Shown here piece after piece: positions 48,105 to 59,841 of a stretch of 64,000 nt of DNA. Every line of letters begins with the position of its first letter. Within the stretch, counting starts at the first letter, position 1. The notes beneath the pieces are model-generated. The model did no database searches, was not told the origin of the DNA, and worked only from the letters and a program-made list of their open reading frames with translations. The stretch lies in NCBI GenBank assembly GCA_013368445.1, contig JAACJO010000007.1, positions 868,001-932,000 on the forward strand, given 5' to 3'. The DNA is from Leucocoprinus leucothites (taxonomy: Eukaryota; Basidiomycota; Agaricomycetes; Agaricales; Agaricaceae). Both the position numbers and the translations under genes were made by a program.

Positions 48105-48700
48105 TCCATTGCCCCCATCACCTCATTACCACCATCATCACCACCTCTGTATTAATACCCATACGCCTACGCCTAATCCAACTCGCTGTGCTTCTCGATC
48201 CCATCGTTGCTACTTGACAATCACGTGATATAAGCTACAATTCCTCTTCAAGGTAAATTTCCTCCTCCGTCAAATCGAATCCGTCCCAAGCCAAAATTGA
48301 ACGTCTCCCGCCACGCGTGCCTTGCATACATTTCCTCCAATCCCACCCCTTCTCCCGCATTCTTCTATTACACTGTTCCTTTTTCCTCGCATCACTCCTT
48401 ATCCCTAACACGTGTGAATCGTGCGGTATTAGGTATACAACACCCTCATTCCCAAATTCAAAAGGGCACCAGAGCAATAGACTATTCTGGATGTCCTGAC
48501 TCTCTTCTAAGGATTCTTCTCTGGGCTTTAAACTATCCTCATCCCCCTCTTAAAGCACACAGAGTTGGCGTCACATCAGCCTTTTTCTCTCTCCTCTCTC
48601 CTCTCCACTCCTCTTTTCATTTCTTGGTCTCCACTCAGCCAGGGAGCTCCTACCGCTCTTGGTTTTCTTGGTCTTTCTCCCTCCTCTGCTATCCGCTCAA
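48105..48700. other. CT-rich leader of the Ser-rich gene
   Basis: A 596-base gap between tandem genes. It is strongly pyrimidine-rich (runs of TCTCTCC and TTTCTTC between 48580 and 48690), as expected for the 5' UTR of the next gene. No gene is seen in it. Confidence 0.5.
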
Positions 48701-51700
48701 ATGTTCTCAGCAGACGATTCTCAGTCCCTCACTCTTGAAGAGCTCACCTGGCTTTCGGCAAGCACGCTGATTGAGAACCAACATGCTTTATCTGTATGTC
48801 CTTGGCCACTGCACGCGACATGGCTCATTCTCATCACCTATTAGGAGTCACCTTCACCAGACAGAGATTCTCGGGCACTGTTCAACGCAGTATTCTCTGA
48901 TTCTCAGTCGGAACTCGACATTGAACGCGATGAGGACGATGAGGATCCTTCCTCTCGTTTCCACCGAGACTCTCCTCCCCCACCACCACCACCACCACCA
49001 CCACCACCACCACCACCTGTAAGTATATCGTTCCGTCTATCGCCGATTACTCGTTATTCCGTATCCCTGACATGACTGACATGCCTCGTTTCACGCTCCT
49101 GTTCGATTTTTTTTTTTTTTCGTATTCCGATATATATTCTTAGATATCGACAATTCCCCGGCGCCCTCACGCCCACGCTCCAGGGTTCGCATCAGGGTCA
49201 GGATCACCTACGCCGGGTATGGCAGGCTCATCGACATCCCCGACCGGACCTTCCGGGCCACCAACAACTCCCTCAACACCTCTAACTCCGTCGCCTTCGC
49301 CATCGCCTTCGCAATCCTCATCGACATCACATCAATTCCAATCAGGGAGACAGCCCATCACTCCTCCGCCAACACCTCCGCGGCGCCATCTTCTCCCTCC
49401 TAGATACTTACCCTCTTCATCGTCATCACATCTCATTAATAATGGGCCCTATCATCATCATCATCAAGGTATTATTGGTGGTGGAGCTGGTGCACTTACC
49501 CCTCCGTCACCCTCTCCTTCAGTTTCATCGTCGACGCTGAGTAGTACTCTTAGCAGTCGCCAGACTGAATGGATTTATCGGAGGCCGAAGGCTAATAGTT
49601 CTGTACCTCAAGGGGTTAACAATATCGCGGGTGGTGGCGGTGGTGGTACTGGTAACGGGAACGCGCTGCTGGGTAGACATAGATCTGCTAGTGCGAATGC
49701 AAGTGCGACTGCCTCGTGTTCCTCGCGACAAGTTTCACGCTCTCCTTCTATTGCCTCCTCATCCTACCACACCACCACTAACACCAACGCGTATGACAGC
49801 CCTTACAATGTCATACCACCTGCTGTCGCCTCCTCCGCCTCCACGTCCACGTCCCCTTCGAATGGGTCTGGGTCTGGGACATCTTCATCTACTAGAAGTC
49901 CTTCCAAATCCAAATTGAAACAAGGGCAACATCACGCGGCATCATCTGCAACTGGCACTCCGATTCCTCCGATGAAACCTCGACCTTCATCGCCTATTTT
50001 CATATCCTCAACAAGTCACCTCGTAGATTCCGGTTCTCCTCCTGTTTCTCCCACTACACACGGTTTGGAGCGAAGTCCTTCGCTTTGCTCGAACGTGACT
50101 AGCCGAAGTTATAATAATAATGGTCATCACAGCCGCGGTGGCACTACTAGTGTCGGTGCTACGGGAGGGTTGGTGAGGAGTCCGACGTCGAATGCGAGTG
50201 TGTCGAGCTTGCAGTTGCAATCGTCGATACGGGTGTCCCCTATCAAGAATCGGCATGGTCGCTCTACAGGAGTAGGCAGTGTAAGTGGTGGTGGCGATGG
50301 TAGTGGTGAACTGCCAGTAGCAGGTTCTGGTTTAGATGCTGCTACCACGGTGGTGGCTGGGAATCATCCCATGGCGCAACAACAACTAACGACAACAACA
50401 GTTGGACCGATGGGACTTGAACGGTCTTTGAGCAATACCAGTGCTACGACGAATAGGAGCGTTGGTAAACCTATATGGTCTGCGTTCCGCAGTGGGGGAA
50501 AAGCTGCGGGTACAGTGGACTCCTCTACTTCAGGCTCGGTTTCTACTACCACCACGACTATGGGAGTGACTACTACTATTACAACGACGAGGAATAGCCC
50601 GGAAAGGAACAGGATTCTCAAGTTGAAGTCTATACCCTCGCAAACACAAATTTCTTTAGACTCGTCGGTTACACCGACATTCGTGACTCCTCCGCCATCT
50701 GCTCTGTTACCTTTATTCGGCCCTTCCATCTCTTCTTCAAACTCCAACACTAACAAAGATGCGGGTCGCGACAATAATCATTCCCCGCTGAGAGCGCCTG
50801 CCCGAATGCGGCATACATTGAGCGGGACATCTACCGCGACACTTTCTTCCTCACTCCCACAGCAGCAGAAAGATAAAGATAGGTCTTTCCAGCGACGTGA
50901 TAAATTTGCGTCTGCTCCACCGCTACCAATGTCTATCGTGGGTACGAATGCACGTTCTACATCTCCCAAGGCACCTTTGGCATCAGGTGCGAATAATTCT
51001 CGTCCACATGCTCGTGTTGGGCTGACTTTCACATCGTTCGGGATTATGACGTATAGGTCCAGCTGGCGCATCGTCACTTTCAAGTCCGGCTTTGCATCAT
51101 TCGGGAGTCAAGATGACCCCTTCCCAGCCATCCTCATCATCGCCGCCTTTGTCTCGCCTCGTTGCTGAGACGAGGAGCAGAAGGCGAAGGAGCAGCAGTA
51201 GTAGCAACACGAATCAAAATTCTTCGAGCCGAGATCGTACATCCTCATTCACCTCTCAGATCAGTATCGCAACAGCCACGACGAACCAAACATCAGCTAC
51301 AACTGGAACTTCCTGTTCTTCTTCCTCCTCTTTACACTCTCAATGTCTCCCCATTACACCAACAACTACACCATCACCTGTTCCTGTCGCTCAGATTCCT
51401 GGAAGCCTCGAACCTCTATCATCGTCGAAGCCTATACCAGTGCCTGGTGGAACAGCAGCTTACAATTTTCGCCGTACTTCATCTTCGAACAGTTCGGTAA
51501 TGACTGGTTCTCCAGCTTACACACCGCCTTCTTACCACCACCACAACCACCTCCACGGGCATGATGTAGGGGAGAAGAAGCCCTCGTTCCTTCATCATCA
51601 CCATCATTATCAACCGCAGTATCAGCATCGACATCAGAGGCAGAGTTCGACCAGTAGTAGTAATATGAGCTTTAATGGCATCGGCGGCGGCGCTGGTCTC

Positions 51701-53467
51701 TCTCTTGGAGGTGGAAGTACTGCGGCAGCTTCTGCGAGATCGCAAGCATATGCCCAGCTTACGGGTACGGCGACTATGGCGGCGACTGGGCTCGGCCTTG
51801 GTCTTGGCATGGGGAGGCATGGTATTGCGAACGCGAACGCGATGAATTCTAAACAACGAAGACCTTCGACTTCGCCTACGTCTGGGTCTGGTTCTGAGAC
51901 GTCTTCTATACATTCTCAGATTCATTCGAGCTCGTATGGTCAACGGTATGGATTTAGACCTCACCAAGGTGCCAGTGGTAGTGGAATTGTTGGTTCTGGG
52001 TCTGTTGCCAGTGCAAGTGCGAGCACATTGATGCCATCGTCGTCTTCTCCCCCTACACATCATATACCGCGACCTGCTCACTCTTCATTAACACACTATG
52101 GAACTTTTCCCTCCTCCGTTGCTCGGTCATCGGGTAGAACCTCATCACCGCTCCATGTACCAACACATCATCACGTCTCACTACCCAAAGCCAAGTCAAT
52201 CCTTACGCGTACTTCGTCCATGTCCACCAAAGGTTCCGCTGGTGGAGGGACAGTCAAAAGTGTCAAATTTGTCGAGATTCCCGAGGTACATTATAGGTCA
52301 GGGTATTATGAACATGACGGTAATGAATATGTTTATGGCTACGATGCTAGCGGAAATGACGGCGGTAGCGCCGAGGATGAGGATGAGGCAGAGGCAGAGG
52401 AAGACGAGGAGGATATTCCTGCTGTGGGAGCGAGAGGTGAAGGCCAGGAGGGGATGGTGTTGAGAGAGTGTATGGGTATGGACATTGAGGCGATTGATAT
52501 GGATATTGATACCTATCTTGGAACTCCAAAACATCCTGGAGAGGACGAGAAGGAGTCAAGATATAACTTCAAGAAGATAGGATTGGGTTTCTTGTCGAGG
52601 GGGAGGAAAGCAGAGAAGGAGAATCGAAGAGAAGATGAGTCGAAGGACTCTATAGTACCTCCATCATTGGAGCATGAGCAGAAGAAAGAGGAGAAGGAGA
52701 AGACAAGTTCTGGGTTTGGACTGATGAGATTTATGGGCTTTACGACGCGTAAAGTGCCACCCCCCCCACTCTCGTTATCGATTAGCTCGCCGTTCTCCCT
52801 TGCGCCCAAGTCGCCAACCACTTTGACGCAGGTCGAAGAGAACACAACACAGAGGAGCAAGAAACGAAGCACGAGCCCGCCCGTCTCACCCCGCAAGCTG
52901 ATTTCGGGCCCATATGCACTAGGAGCGCATTTACCCTCTCGTTCTCCTCCTACGCACTCTCCCATATCATCCCCTTCCTCTTCATCCCTTCACCAACCGG
53001 TTTCGAGCCGGTCAATTCCGGCCTCATCGTCCAACACGTCACTTAATAGACTCCATGGAGGCCGCCAGTACGGCTCCTCTTCCAGTGGGCCCCATCGCTC
53101 CAGGTCACTTCGGAGCACACACCGAACAAATCCTTCCCTGACTACTGTCACCAATCTCGGGATGAAGACCGAGAGACGCGTCGGACCGAATATCGCAGGT
53201 ACGCGGCCAAAAGGGTTTGTTGTAGGCGCCGACAGTGTGCTCAGTGTAAACACCATTCCTGTCCCTCTCAAGACTGCACCTTCATATGAAAGTTTCCGGA
53301 GTGCTAAGAGTTACGGCGGACGGAGTGTTCGGAGTGAGGTGGGTAGTATGAAGAGCGCAAAAAGTATTGGCACCGAGAGTATGCGCAGTTTTAGAACTTG
53401 GATGAACAAAAGCGTCAATACCGGAGGTCGAAGTGGTACCGGGGTTGCTATCGCTGTTGCAGAATGA
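48701..53467 (+). CDS. Very large Ser-rich disordered protein, function unknown
   Basis: Four exons (48701-48793, 48845-49018, 49144-51013, 51057-53467) join to 1,515 residues. The start is MFSADDSQSLTLEELTWLSA, followed by an acidic stretch and a run of 15 prolines encoded by CCA/CCT repeats that ends exactly at an intron donor. Most of the protein is low-complexity: Ser, Thr, Pro, Gly and His runs (HHHHQ, HHHHHYQPQYQHRHQ). A few islands look conserved: LPKAKSILTRTSSM with GGTVKSVKFVEIPEVHY near residue 1,080, an acidic segment, FNFKKIGLGFLSRGRK-like basic residues, and the C-terminal SYESFRSAKSYGGRSVRSE with MRSFRTWMNKS. These could be phosphorylation or docking sites for a scaffold or cell-cortex regulator. 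I do not recognise a family. The 43-base third intron (GTGTTG donor) is the weakest join. Confidence 0.75.
48971..49018 (+). repeat. CCA microsatellite encoding poly-proline
   Basis: A run of CCA/CCC codons encodes about 15 consecutive prolines at the end of the second exon of the Ser-rich gene. It abuts the intron donor, so length changes would move the exon end without breaking frame as long as whole triplets change. Confidence 0.85.
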
Positions 53468-54744
53468 ACGGTGGATATTATTTTCCGTTTCTTTCTCAGT
53501 CATTCCTTTAACCCTGTTTTTTTTTTTTTTTTTTTCATTCATCTCGTCCCTTTTCAATTGGCTTTTCCATTATAGTCGTGACACCAAGTTGTCAATTTGT
53601 TGATTTATGACCATGTTTTATTGTTCTATTCTCACGATCAGTAGTTTGACGAGGCGATGGATGCGGATGGATGGATAGATGGATTATTTTGACATATTGC
53701 TATTCCCGAGAACGGCTTCGATTCGCGGCCGTAGATGATTCTATGGGATGATTCCATGAATTCGGTGGCATACAACGGGTCCCGACAACAGAATGGGTAC
53801 AGCCTGCCTACCTACATACTTAGATACTGCAATACAACTCTTACTGATCCCATGAACGCTCCACCAGCCACCAAACTCTGGGGCAAGGGCCTCAGAACCC
53901 TCATGCCGGTTTTGTCTAGCGGTTCTCCACAGGACTGCTGTAGAGCCACCAAGTGTACCCGCAACATGAAAATTTCCGTTACTCATTTTTCCCAAAAAGA
54001 CCGTGTCGTATTGTAGTCGATTTCATCTCCGTCTCCAAGCTCTATGGATTGATATCAACTATACCCTAATACCTAGAATTCTACCCGAGATTGTGTGCAC
54101 TAGTGTATGTACGATGTCGTCTAGGTCCCGAAACTCCAAGGGTTTGCAAAAAGCACAGGACTGACATTCCAACATCACCTCCCTCTAACGCGTAAAACCA
54201 CCTCGTCTTTCCCTGGAAGCACCCTCAAGAAGAGGAAAGTTTTGCCCTCCAAACCAACCGACCGCCGTGAATCACATATAGACAACGGCGGCTGACGGAA
54301 GGACGGAACGCGTCTGGTGGAAAGGAAAAAAGGAGAACTCCGATCTTAAAGGCGCTCACTTGACTCGGCAAAGGCCGAGTGGTATATCTACTAGGTTTGG
54401 TTGGCTCTTGCCTCTTGTTTCGACCACTCAAATATGTCGTTCTCGGAATACGAGGGGTCACAAACAATAAACGAATTATTTTCCCATCATAATCTCCCTA
54501 TGCATCGAGCTCAAAGAATCAAACTTACCGGACTTACTAGAGTAGGAAAAGCACAATGCAGGGGTAATAGTCTACGAACCTGACAATTTTATGTAATGAA
54601 AAATGCTTAGTATTGAGACAACTACAATCAAGGACAGTATTAGACATCGCAATCATCAGATCTGATTAGGCAAAGACTGCAGCAAAGTGAAAACGAGGGT
54701 GGTGGTCCGCATGAACCTGCATGACCAGGGTCAACATTCAAAAC
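53468..54744. other. Convergent intergenic region
   Basis: A 1.28-kb gap between convergent genes. It starts with an 18-19-base T run (53517-53535) just after the Ser-rich gene. A perfect 7-base stem with a 4-base loop lies at 54363-54380. Open frames at 53735-54016 and 54225-54467 have no motifs. No RNA gene is recognised. Confidence 0.5.
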
Positions 54745-56607
54745 TCAGCGGCCAGCTATAATGGCATGTCGTGGCAATAGAATAGGCTTCCGTTTCGTGT
54801 TCTTCCCCGAATCCACCATCTCAGAAATTGGCATAGGCAAAGGGTTCACGAAATCAGCGGGGTAGGAAAGCGATGGATCATGCCTCAAAACGACAGGTGG
54901 GTTGATGTTTTGATAGATGGTAAGCTCTTGCGGTGGCGGTGTAGCGGGGACTGGCAGCGTTATCCCTGCGGTTTGTGCAAGTGAAGCGAGCGCTTGGGCG
55001 CGCCGTGTGGCACGTCTACGACTGTCCGCTCGAAGCCGCTCATATTCTTCTTCTTCGTCAGAGGGAATTTCATTGCCATCAAGGTCAAGCCGTGCTGAAT
55101 GACAGATAAGCTGATGCTTGGCAAAATAAAAGGACACCAACTTACCCCAGCCTCTTCTCCGTGGTGCTGAGTTACTGGAATTTGAAGCTTCAGAGATGAT
55201 AGAAGATGAAGTAGGGTATGAAGGCGTGCTGGAAGAGAAAGATGGAGTGGTTTCTGCTGGCTGTTGTGGAGGTGGTGTAGGGTGTGTGTCAGAAGCCCTG
55301 AGAAGGTCAAGATTCTGACGGGGGCTGCTGAAACGGTTGCGGTGTCGACGAGAGATGTTGGGAGAGGGCATCAGCCAAGACATGGGATCGTCGTCGTCCC
55401 AGTCAACTGTTATATTGTGGACAACCTCCTCCCCATTACGGTTGTAACGCCTTTGTACAACGTAATTTTGACCTTGGAACGCGGAACCAGAATCGGCAGT
55501 AGAGTGATATCGAGATTCAGGTGTAGGGTCAACTGTCTCCGGCGAGACGTAACTTAAGGGCTCGTCAAAAATTAGTGGGCGACTTGACATATTAGAGGTT
55601 GAAAGGGTCAAAGGAGTTGGGAAGTTCTGGACCGAGAAGTTCGATAGAAGGGACAACGATTCTGATGGTACAGTATTCTGTTGAGGACTACTGCCGGGAC
55701 CGAGATCCCAGTGATGATTTAGAGACGAACCCGGAGGAGTATGAGAAAACCGAGGTGGGGTCCTCTGTGAAGATCGCTGTGGAGATAATTGGGATGTACC
55801 TTGTGAAGGCATTTGTGCAGATGTCGAGGTTCGGCTAAGAGTGGGCTGTAACGGAACGGTTGTAGAATCTGTCCCCCGCTCTCCTACAATACGTAGAACC
55901 CGTTCGAGGTCTCCTTCGTAACCCCTTGTCACGGACACAATAGAATTGTACGCCCTTTCATAAATATGCCCGGCGTCTTGCAGTAACTGGTTTGTGGCTG
56001 AAGTGGCGTCGCCGACCGTAGGCGCAGCAACCAGTCTAGCTGCAACTCGCCTGCCGAGAATAGTTGATCCGTCGTCGCCCTGAGCGTCACGGTTGGCTTG
56101 GCTCGCTTGCACTGAGGAGGACCCTTGACTCTGATACCAAGGTATATTCGGGGTGGTGCTTCTTTCGCTGGCAGCCACAGAATGCGAACCGGGTGCAGCA
56201 GAGGACCGACTGCCAGACAAACCTTGGCTCCAGAGCGCTTCAGTCCTAGTATCCCCAAGCTCGCTGGGGGAATGCTGAAAACCTGGTGGCAGTGAAAATG
56301 AGTCAGCAGCATGGTTATATTCAGGCTCCGGACCTTGAACACGAAGTTGGGAAAATGTCTCCGGAAGAGACTCTGTGAGTTGCAAGAGACTCCGACGAAC
56401 TTGGCGAATACGATTGTAGGCAGCGTCAAGGGCTGCGGAGGTTTCCTGTAGATGACGGTGCGTTTCCTGGGAAGCTTCGCCGGCAACGGGTATCGTGGTG
56501 CGACGCAAAATGGAAGGGTCAGGTGTCGTGACCTGTACTTCGGCGACATTGGGAGAATTAGAAGAGAAAGGTGGAGAAGGGTAAGGATTGCTGCCGTTGG
56601 TGTCCAT
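54745..56607 (-). CDS. Unrecognised Ser/Pro-rich protein with N-terminal coiled coil
   Basis: Two exons (56607-55146, 55094-54745) give 603 residues. Near residues 40-80 is a predicted coiled coil (THRHLQETSAALDAAYNRIR, RRSLLQLTESL). The middle is Ser/Gln/Pro-rich and disordered. Two islands look constrained: YVVQRRYNRNGEEVVHNI with VDWDDDDPMSWLMPS near residue 400, and GWARLDLDGNEIPSDEEEE with YERLRADSRRRATRRAQAL near residue 500. A third follows at the C-terminus (YPADFVNPLPMPISEMV, then a basic stretch). I do not recognise the family. The 51-base intron is a multiple of three and has no stop, so an unspliced transcript would insert 17 residues. The start is the ATG opening MDTNGSNPYPSPP. 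Confidence 0.7.
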   Translation of the reverse strand: MDTNGSNPYPSPPFSSNSPNVAEVQVTTPDPSILRRTTIPVAGEASQETHRHLQETSAALDAAYNRIRQVRRSLLQLTESLPETFSQLRVQGPEPEYNHAADSFSLPPGFQHSPSELGDTRTEALWSQGLSGSRSSAAPGSHSVAASERSTTPNIPWYQSQGSSSVQASQANRDAQGDDGSTILGRRVAARLVAAPTVGDATSATNQLLQDAGHIYERAYNSIVSVTRGYEGDLERVLRIVGERGTDSTTVPLQPTLSRTSTSAQMPSQGTSQLSPQRSSQRTPPRFSHTPPGSSLNHHWDLGPGSSPQQNTVPSESLSLLSNFSVQNFPTPLTLSTSNMSSRPLIFDEPLSYVSPETVDPTPESRYHSTADSGSAFQGQNYVVQRRYNRNGEEVVHNITVDWDDDDPMSWLMPSPNISRRHRNRFSSPRQNLDLLRASDTHPTPPPQQPAETTPSFSSSTPSYPTSSSIISEASNSSNSAPRRRGWGKLVSFYFAKHQLICHSARLDLDGNEIPSDEEEEYERLRADSRRRATRRAQALASLAQTAGITLPVPATPPPQELTIYQNINPPVVLRHDPSLSYPADFVNPLPMPISEMVDSGKNTKRKPILLPRHAIIAGR

Positions 56608-56967
56608 GTGAGTAGCCTGCAAATGAGCTGACCAAATCTGTCAGTTCGAAGGCGTCTAATACACTAGTAAAACCATACTGTGAATGAAATACGTTTAAAT
56701 TTGATAATAAAATCAAGAGCTCCAGCGAGTCATGCGCCGATGAGCACCTCAAGAGCTATAGTTTTCAGGCTTAAAGAACTGGAGTGGGTTGCGAGACGTC
56801 ACTGATTCGCCGGAAGGGACGAGCGTGGGAGCATTCCATATATGGTTCAGACAGTCTGTCTCAATTGGTTCCTCCTTGGGCCGTAGTTAACTCATCAGAA
56901 TTGTCCAAAACCGATTTATACAACAGTCATCGAGTTTATGAGGAAATGGACTCGGTGTTACTCTTCA

Positions 56968-59115
56968 TTACCACATTTCGAAGAAGTTCTTGAGCTTCGT
57001 CAACAGCGGCTTTTCTCCAGTGTAGGGAATAATTAGCAAAACAGTTGTGAACAACAACGCCGCTCCTAGAATAGTTATTGCAAACCAGCCCTTTTGGATG
57101 TGATCATACATCTGAAAAAGAGCATGCTCAGTACATCTTCTATCAGCAGAATTTCACAGCCCCTGCCTGGCCGCCCACGATCGGTCCAACTGAGCTTGCA
57201 TTTAGTATACTATCAGTCTAAATCTGCCGAACCGTGACTGACTGGTTGTTCCGATCCCGTATGCAACATTGAAAGCCGCGTATATATGAGCATCTAAACA
57301 CTTCAATTGGATTTTACGACAGGGATATGGTAGATGACTCACACCCAACACCTTGGATGTTCCTTGACACGGCAGCCAGTTCAGCCGTCAGTGGAGAAAT
57401 AACTCCCGAGGTGAAGAAATCTACGGAAGTTCGTGAAATCAAGCGCTTGGAGCCCCAGAATCAGCTCACTTTCCAACGCGAAGGCAACTCCAAAAAGAGC
57501 AAGGGGGCCGTCGATAGTGATTACCCCCCACCACGGTATCGCCAGTACTATCGAGGTTGCTGCCACCCATTCTGCCCCAACTTTATCCGTTAACCATCCA
57601 GTTACCGGGGATGCTAACAAGTCCTAGGTAATCATGGATATCATATACTAGGCGATAGTACCTACAGATCAACATCGGCACCGAAAGGGCCAGAAGGAAA
57701 ACTCCGACCTTCTGAGAAGACATACCCCAGACAGATTGCAGATGGAGGGGCAAAGCGGGTTCTTGGCTGCTGTACACGAAACTGTGACACTGTCAAGCCG
57801 CGCAAGAAACATAAAGCGGGAGTTATACCCATAAACAAACGATATGACCAAAGCAACCAGGGCACGAGACGATTTAGAGAGCCTAAGCATTACTTGAAGA
57901 AGAGGTAGTGACTTCTCTACCGCTTCCTTGGAACCAACCACAGTATGCCCTTGACAGGATCCGGGGACTGGGCCCTCTGCACCACCCTCAATCTCGATCT
58001 CAGGCTGAAGCTCAGGTGGTCTCCTCAAGGAGGTTCCTTCCGCCCCTGGCTGAGGCGTTTCTTTTGAGGGTTCGGCTACAAGCTGCAATCTACGGGTGGT
58101 GTCCATACCCCATTTCCTGGCCTCTTTGGGTTCGATGATGGCAGCTCTTGAGGCAAGGTCGATTGTAGCACCAATCAGAGTGAAGATAAAAGGTCCCCGG
58201 AAGCCAAAGTGACTGTACAAGAGACCACCGACTGGGGGCCCAAGGACGAGCCTGGTAAACCATTAGCAACCGAAAATGAGAGCGATTTTTGCCAAGTGCA
58301 ATACCCAAAGGAGAGCCCACTCATTACAAGCCCTATTTGCCCTAGGGAATCAGGTTAGCGGCATGAGCCATCGAGCCTCCAGGCACCGAGAGGACGAACT
58401 TCCAATGATCTCCTGTGGTGTCGCATCACAGCTAGTCGAACAGACAGGGATTCCCTTGAGATTAGAATAATAATAATAATAAACAAGGAGGAACGTACAG
58501 AAAAGCTAATCCAACTACCCACACCACAGATGAACCGATCCCTTGGATGATCCGGGCGACACACATTACAGCAAAAGAAGGGGCTTCCATAAACAAAATC
58601 TGTGAAGCTATAAGAGTGCCCAAACCTGCGAGCATGGGGTATTTACGAGCATTATAATGCTCTGACCACATGGCAACTGGTATCGTTGCTTTATACGCTG
58701 TGTCATGAAACCATGAAACGGGATGACGGCAATCAGTACTCACAAACCAACAGACCGCCGGACTAATCAACCGAGATGCTATCAGCAAACAACTGGCAAG
58801 GCTCGGAAGACTCGGATATAGCTCACATAGGCAAATAGCAACCACCCCGACAAAGCAGATATACCGGTGTAGCCTAGATGTTCCAACTGAAATGGAACTA
58901 CTGGTACAACTATTGAGTAAACAATAACATCGATCGCAATGCCTGAGGAAATCACGTCGATGAGTAGCAATCCCGGTTCACGGTAAAGGTATTTGCACAC
59001 CCAAGCCAATGACATAGGTTGAAAACCAATACGACGACCTCCACTCAAGTCCCCATGACCTGCCAACCGAGGAGGCGTTAGCAGCTGATGGACCGTTGGT
59101 CAAGGGGTCTATCAT
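56968..59115 (-). CDS. Major facilitator superfamily transporter (drug:H+ antiporter type)
   Basis: Thirteen exons join to 497 residues with twelve membrane helices. Family landmarks include IAIDVIVYSIVVPVVPFQL, GWLLFAYSGAYKATIPVAMW, the loop SEHYNARKYPM, VARIIQGIGSSVVWVVGLAF, LCDATPQEIIGRQIG, LGPPVGGLLYSHFGFRGPF, the loop SSPVTGWLTDKVGAEWV, AFNVAYGIGTTIGPIVGGQ and a C-terminal VLLIIPYTGEKPLLTKL. These fit fungal SLC18-like/DHA1 exporters, which use the proton gradient to expel small molecules from cytosol to outside or vacuole; the substrate is unknown. The third exon is seven bases (58756-58762, TCCGGCG): without it helix 2 is out of frame, and with it FAYSG is formed and the total length is a multiple of three. 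The central loop of about 75 residues is hydrophilic. The start gives a short cytosolic N-terminus. Confidence 0.88.
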
Positions 59116-59841
59116 CTCGTGAATGATGATGAACGATTGCTGTCTTGAATGCCGAATTCGACTAGCCACCAGATGACTTGTCTGGACAGAGCTGGCTTTT
59201 CCGCCGTTCTGCCCAGCTGAAATTTCTAGATGCCGGTGCCGAACCTATATGGGCTTCTATCCGACCATATTTGTCAGAAGTGACACAAGCCCCGGGCGGC
59301 GCCCGATCATCAAGCAATTAGGCGGTTACAGAGAGCTACTATTGATCAATTCGAATGCCGAGTATCCTGGAGAGTGGCTCGCGGGATTTGCTTATCATCC
59401 ATATTGTATCTCAATTCGGGTTGGGTTAGGAGAACCCAAACAAGACTTCTGCTGTGGCACCATCGACGGGCTCTAATCGAGCTACTTATGAAACCGTCGT
59501 GATATACACGTTCTAAGTAGCCCTGTGGCTTGAATAAAGAGACTACCCAAGCAATGACGATGGACGAATGCAATTGGGCTCAGGTTCGACAGACTGGCCA
59601 ATTTTGTGGACTCATTCAGTGGGCAGGGCGATGTTAAAAGCTGTCGAGCTGAAAGGAGGAATGGCCGGAGATCGGTGTAATAGACGAAAGTAATGAGTAA
59701 GTAAAAGCAAAAATGCTGCTCATTGAAATGGTTAGCCCGCTCTTCTTTTAAGCGCGTGATGTAATCATCGGGACGTAGGTCTGAAGGGACCCTTGACTCA
59801 GTTTTCTCCACTACCACTAGATACTGCTTGTCTTGTTCTTG
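59116..59841. other. Divergent promoter region, MFS transporter and Fpg gene
   Basis: A 726-base gap between divergent genes. Open frames here (59249-59476 plus, 59482-59871 minus) carry no motifs, and the second overlaps the Fpg first exon. Probably only promoter and leader sequence. Confidence 0.5.

Noticed and set aside
51479..52081. Arg-rich minus-strand frame inside the Ser-rich gene
   Set aside because: Arg-rich antisense frames are the usual shadow of Ser-rich coding sequence; the plus-strand frame is longer and continues across exons.
56968..59115. MFS transporter as a pseudogene
   Set aside because: The apparent frame break after the second helix segment disappears when a seven-base exon is included; the other junctions keep frame and family motifs are complete.
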